Below, in pieces: positions 7,378 to 10,094 of a stretch of 10,094 nucleotides of DNA; within the stretch, counting starts at the first letter, position 1, and each line of letters starts with the position of its first letter. The stretch is from assembly GCA_012799845.1 (NCBI GenBank), contig JAAZKL010000307.1, positions 1 through 10,094 of the forward strand, given 5' to 3'. The DNA is from Clostridiaceae bacterium. GTDB lineage: Bacteria; Bacillota; Clostridia; Acetivibrionales; DTU013. A program made the translations under genes and the position numbers. The notes under the pieces were generated by a model. That model made no database searches. It was not told the origin of the DNA and saw nothing but the letters and a program-made list of their open reading frames with translations.

Positions 7378-9033
7378 CTACCGGAGCATCAGCAACTCGG
7401 CAGCGGCTCTTTTAGCCAGGGCAATGAAAGGTCCCGGCATGATCCCAAGTATGAATATGACCGCTGTCAGCAGTATAAGGGCCAGCTTCTGAGCAGTACC
7501 CGGATCCTTCACCTGATTGCCGGGCGGGGTATTCTCCTGCACATTTTGATATACAGCAGTCTGCTGCACCTGCTGCCCGGAGTGCATTTCCTCATCCTGC
7601 AAAGCAATGCCCCTGCTCCCTTCCTGCGCCGCAGAATCCGGCTGTTCAGCCTGCTGCTCGGCATTCACCTGTTCAGCCTGCTGCGGCGATTCGAACCATG
7701 CGACACGTATCACCGGGAAAAGGTAAGCGGCACAAAGCACACTTCCCGCAATTATTATGATTGTCGGGAGGAAGTCCCCCGAATCAAGACTTCCGGCAAT
7801 CAGGTACCACTTGCCTATAAAACCTGAAAACAGCGGTATGCCTATCAATCCAAGGCTGGCTGCCGTAAAGACTGACGCCGTTAACGGCATCTTGCGCCCG
7901 ATACCGGCCAGTTCACTGATTTTCTTCTTTCCCGTAGCGGAAATCATTGCGCCCGCGGACAGGAACAACGCCGATTTTATCGCCGCATGGCTGGCAAGGT
8001 AGAACAGCGCCCCCGCCAGCCCGTTTATATCCATGAGGCCAAAACCCAGGTAAATGTATCCAACCTGGGCAACGGTAGAAAAGGCAAGCCTCCTCTTCAG
8101 ATTATTCTGCGGGAGAGCCATCACCGAACCGCAGATGATCGCTGTCATGCCTGCCAGTACCAGGATCCTGTCCACCGAAAATTCCTTCATCAGGTCCGGG
8201 CCAAAAACAACATATAAAAACTTCAGAAGGCAGATCATATATCCCTTTACCGCCAGGCCGGACAAAACTGCGCTGGCAGGGGACGGAGCGGATGAATGCG
8301 CATCCGGCAGCCAGATATGCAGCGGGAAAATGGCTGATTTCAGCCCGAATCCGACCAGAACGAAGCTGATCGCTATCCAGACAGCATGGGGTTTGGCCTG
8401 CCAGATCTGTTCCAGGCCCTGTGAAGCGAATCCCATATTCAGATGCCCGGTGATAACGTATATAAAACCGATCCCGCTCACCACAAGAGAAGAGGCGAGC
8501 GTTGCCAGTATCAGGTAATTGAAAGCGGCTTCGGCAGCCCGCGGTGTGCCGTGTGAACTCACCAGGCCGCAGCAGCTCAATGTGGCCACTTCCACCAGGA
8601 CATATGTATTGAAAAGGTCATTTGTCAGTGCCATACCCGCAAGTGAGCCGACCAGCAACAGGAAAAGTGTATAAAACCGCGCTGTACGCATATTGCCTCC
8701 TACTTCCTGCCTTAGGTTGCCAATGGTGAACAACGCTATCGGAAGGCTGACGACCATTACGACGGCCAGGAAAAACACGGCAAGGCTGTTTGCTGTCAGT
8801 TCTATGCCCCAGGGAGCCGGCCAGCCTCCTACCTGGTAGATCCAGTCAGCACCTTTCCGGGTAACGACCATGTAAGCAAGAAAACCGGCGCCCACAAGCC
8901 CCAGCGCTTCAGCCAGGACGACCATGCCTTCCACCAGCCGTAGCCGGCGGGCAAATACAGGCAGGACTATGCCGATGAACAGAGGCACTATGATGACTAA
9001 AACCGGAAGGTTATCTGCGATCATTGCTGTCAA
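7378..9033 (-). CDS. mrpD: MrpD-like proton-conducting antiporter subunit (D1) with Gln-rich insert
   Basis: This 551-residue MrpD/NuoN-type channel subunit is in the expected place directly after MrpC. It keeps the full set of polar channel residues: E148 (YVLVEVATLS), K232 (GFGLKSAIFPLHIWLP), DAHSSAPSPASAVLSG with K263 after it, LKRRLAFSTVAQVGY, H349 and K353 (LASHAAIK), and K408 in GFIGKWYL. MrpD proteins are commonly near 490-500 residues; the excess here is a Gln/Glu-rich hydrophilic stretch at residues 449-515 (bases 7489-7689), between the second-last and last helices. The start is TTG at 9033, seven bases after GAGGTG (9041-9046). ATG 9024 would be 16 bases away and is less likely. 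It overlaps mrpC by 23 bases. It ends in TAG. Confidence 0.9.
   Translation of the reverse strand: MTAMIADNLPVLVIIVPLFIGIVLPVFARRLRLVEGMVVLAEALGLVGAGFLAYMVVTRKGADWIYQVGGWPAPWGIELTANSLAVFFLAVVMVVSLPIALFTIGNLRQEVGGNMRTARFYTLFLLLVGSLAGMALTNDLFNTYVLVEVATLSCCGLVSSHGTPRAAEAAFNYLILATLASSLVVSGIGFIYVITGHLNMGFASQGLEQIWQAKPHAVWIAISFVLVGFGLKSAIFPLHIWLPDAHSSAPSPASAVLSGLAVKGYMICLLKFLYVVFGPDLMKEFSVDRILVLAGMTAIICGSVMALPQNNLKRRLAFSTVAQVGYIYLGFGLMDINGLAGALFYLASHAAIKSALFLSAGAMISATGKKKISELAGIGRKMPLTASVFTAASLGLIGIPLFSGFIGKWYLIAGSLDSGDFLPTIIIIAGSVLCAAYLFPVIRVAWFESPQQAEQVNAEQQAEQPDSAAQEGSRGIALQDEEMHSGQQVQQTAVYQNVQENTPPGNQVKDPGTAQKLALILLTAVIFILGIMPGPFIALAKRAAAELLMLR
7642..7684 (-). repeat. 16-bp direct repeat in the Gln-rich insert
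   Basis: A 16-base word occurs at 7642-7657 and exactly again at 7669-7684, with a period of 27 bases (nine codons). On the coding strand it yields two copies of QQAEQ. The repeat suggests the hydrophilic insert of D1 grew at least partly by local duplication. Confidence 0.7.
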
Positions 9034-9412
9034 TTTTCTTCACCTCGTTTCTCATCCGGGCGATCCGTTGGGCGTCCGTGGTTCCATATTCCTTGTACAG
9101 CCTGATTATCAGCGACAACGCAAAGGCAGTAACACTAACGCTGACAACGATCCCGGTGAGCATCAGCGCAGAAGGCAGCGGATTGACATACACAGCCTCG
9201 TGATCAGATGTATGGAGGATCGGTTCGACGCCGCCCCTGATGTTGCCGCTTGCGATAAACAAAATAAAACCGGCGCTCCCCATGATATTGATCCCGAGCA
9301 GCTTTTTGAAAAGATTGGACCGTGTAAGTACGGTCAGTACCCCGATCGCGAACAATACCACTGCAAAGAAATATGGATAATTAATAATCAGTTTTTCCAG
9401 CAAAGCTTTCAC
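9011..9412 (-). CDS. mrpC: MrpC/NuoK-like antiporter subunit
   Basis: This 133-residue subunit has three predicted helices (about 14-30, 36-54 and 83-104), as in MrpC/MnhC and complex I NuoK. The family signature NPLPSALMLTGIVV is at 77-90, and RSNLFKKLLGINIM is at 31-44. The C-terminal tail is charged (KEYGTTDAQRIARMRNEVKK). The open frame continues upstream to 9631, but that part overlaps mrpB out of frame and has no family sense. The start is therefore GTG 9412, seven bases after GGAGG, in a GTGA overlap with the mrpB stop. Its 3' end overlaps D1 by 23 bases, which also holds the D1 ribosome-binding site. The small size and place between mrpB and mrpD match the canonical Mrp order. Confidence 0.9.
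   Translation of the reverse strand: MKALLEKLIINYPYFFAVVLFAIGVLTVLTRSNLFKKLLGINIMGSAGFILFIASGNIRGGVEPILHTSDHEAVYVNPLPSALMLTGIVVSVSVTAFALSLIIRLYKEYGTTDAQRIARMRNEVKKIDSNDRR
9041..9046 (-). promoter_or_regulatory. ribosome-binding site supporting the TTG start of D1
   Basis: GAGGTG on the - strand, inside the 3' end of mrpC, lies seven bases before TTG 9033. It favours this TTG over the ATG at 9024. Confidence 0.6.
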
Positions 9413-9834
9413 GATTGATCCTCCATCAAAGTAAAGAATATGGTGATCATGGTACTCGCCACCCTGATGCCGACGCCCAGACCTATATAGAAAATGATCC
9501 CTCCGGAAAACAGCGCTCCGGGAAGTCCGAGATCGACACCGGCCAGCTTGTTTGCCAGGAAGGGCACTCCTTTGAAAATACCCACCAGGCCCATGAGCCC
9601 GTACCACAGTGTGCCAAAGCTCTCTGTCCACGTAAGGACTTTATCAGGTATCTTGGCACGGCCCTTCTCAATGCCGTAGATGGTGGAAAATGCAATATAG
9701 CTGAGTCCCACGATGATGCCGCCGGCGAAGGACCCCCCCGGGGAAATATGTCCGTGGAAAATAACGTAGAATCCATATACACAGACAAAAGGCAGGATCA
9801 CGGCAGCTATTCTTTTTAAAATGAAGTCTCTCAT
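9409..9834 (-). CDS. mrpB: MrpB/MnhB-like antiporter subunit
   Basis: This 141-residue membrane subunit carries the MnhB-domain hallmark HGHISPGGSFAGG at 27-39, between a first helix (about 9-26) and a second (about 37-54). Further hydrophobic segments lie near 74-90 and 105-134, giving four helices in all. In Mrp antiporters MrpB is a required structural subunit beside the MrpA C-terminal part. Start ATG 9834 lies six bases after GGGGAGGG (9841-9848), which is itself inside the Gly/Glu-rich end of the upstream gene. The stop of that gene and this start overlap as ATGA. The 3' end overlaps mrpC as GTGA. Such chained overlaps imply translational coupling and near-equal subunit amounts. Confidence 0.92.
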   Translation of the reverse strand: MRDFILKRIAAVILPFVCVYGFYVIFHGHISPGGSFAGGIIVGLSYIAFSTIYGIEKGRAKIPDKVLTWTESFGTLWYGLMGLVGIFKGVPFLANKLAGVDLGLPGALFSGGIIFYIGLGVGIRVASTMITIFFTLMEDQS

Positions 9835-10094
9835 TTGCCGCCCTCCCCTTCTCCGTCAGCAGCTTCCTTTTTATCGGTCTTCAGCGTGATAACGACCGCA
9901 AGAGCAGCCGTAAACAGCACAATCGTCTCGAACATCGTGTCGTATGCCCTGTAATCCAAAACAACCGCCGTCACCATGTTCGTTGCGCCGGTATCTTCCA
10001 GGGCACCATTGATATATCGTTCGGAAACCTGGTTATGGACAGGGTTGTCAGGTATCCCGTAGGGAGGCAGTTCAGCCACCGCAAGCAGCACAAC
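9831..10094 (-). CDS. MbhE / MrpA C-terminal-tail-like subunit, 5' end outside the window
   Basis: The last 87 codons of a small subunit related to MbhE of membrane-bound hydrogenases and to the extreme C-terminus of MrpA. Visible signature: ELPPYGIPDNPVHNQVSERY, then GATNMVTAVVLDYRAYDTMFETIVL, which includes the family's Asp-Tyr-Arg and Asp-Thr-x-x-Glu, leading into one helix (about 58-73 of the visible part). The tail is charged (DKKEAADGEGEGGK). The GTG at 10091 is probably an internal Val, because the frame is open to the window edge. A stand-alone version of this piece means MrpA is split here, as in Mbh/Mbs-type clusters rather than the seven-gene Bacillus mrp operon. The rest (MrpE, F, G and a DUF4040 subunit) is expected just upstream. 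Confidence 0.88.
   Translation of the reverse strand, partial: VVLLAVAELPPYGIPDNPVHNQVSERYINGALEDTGATNMVTAVVLDYRAYDTMFETIVLFTAALAVVITLKTDKKEAADGEGEGGK

Noticed and set aside
9413..9631. Upstream extension of the mrpC frame to an ATG at 9631
   Set aside because: The extra 73 residues are the out-of-frame reading of mrpB, rich in Arg and His; GTG 9412 has a good ribosome-binding site and gives the usual MrpC length.

Overview
The window holds two convergent gene blocks separated by a hairpin terminator. Base composition is moderate GC, genes overlap tightly with strong Shine-Dalgarno sites, and GTG/TTG starts are common. An MMPL-type exporter is paired with a secreted Leu-x-x-Gly heptad protein, and a split Mrp-type antiporter operon is present. 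Together these suggest an anaerobic Firmicute (Clostridia-like). That assignment is an inference; no RNA gene or phylogenetic marker is present.

Left block (+ strand, 1-3581): the 3' part of an RND/MMPL-family membrane exporter gene, whose first transmembrane helix lies outside the window. It overlaps by ATGA with a gene for an exported protein with a signal peptide, an Ala/Ser-rich linker, a conserved extracellular domain and two blocks of xxxLxxG heptads. The pair is probably translationally coupled and works at the cell envelope. A hairpin at 3600-3633 ends this unit and probably also the opposing operon.

Right block (- strand, 10094 down to 3668): the distal part of an Mrp/Mbh-type multisubunit cation/proton antiporter operon. 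In transcription order it reads: MbhE/MrpA-tail-like subunit (cut by the window edge), MrpB, MrpC, then three successive large proton-channel subunits of the NuoL/M/N-MrpA/D superfamily (D1 7378-9033, D2 5911-7356, D3 3668-5746). Overlaps of 4, 4 and 23 bases and a 21-base gap join the first five genes. D2 and D3 are separated by about 160 bases containing an orphan ribosome-binding site with a four-codon ORF and a degenerate 26-bp tandem repeat. The upstream Mrp E/F/G subunits, and any hydrogenase or oxidoreductase module, would lie beyond the right edge.

Main oddities: (i) D3 has an in-frame TAG at codon 46, inside its second predicted transmembrane helix, with coding sense on both sides; (ii) the D1 stop is also TAG and the frame stays open into D2; (iii) D1 carries a Gln/Glu-rich hydrophilic insert of about 67 residues before its last helix; (iv) D2 lacks several polar channel residues that its siblings keep; (v) a decaying 26-bp repeat sits directly upstream of the D3 start.
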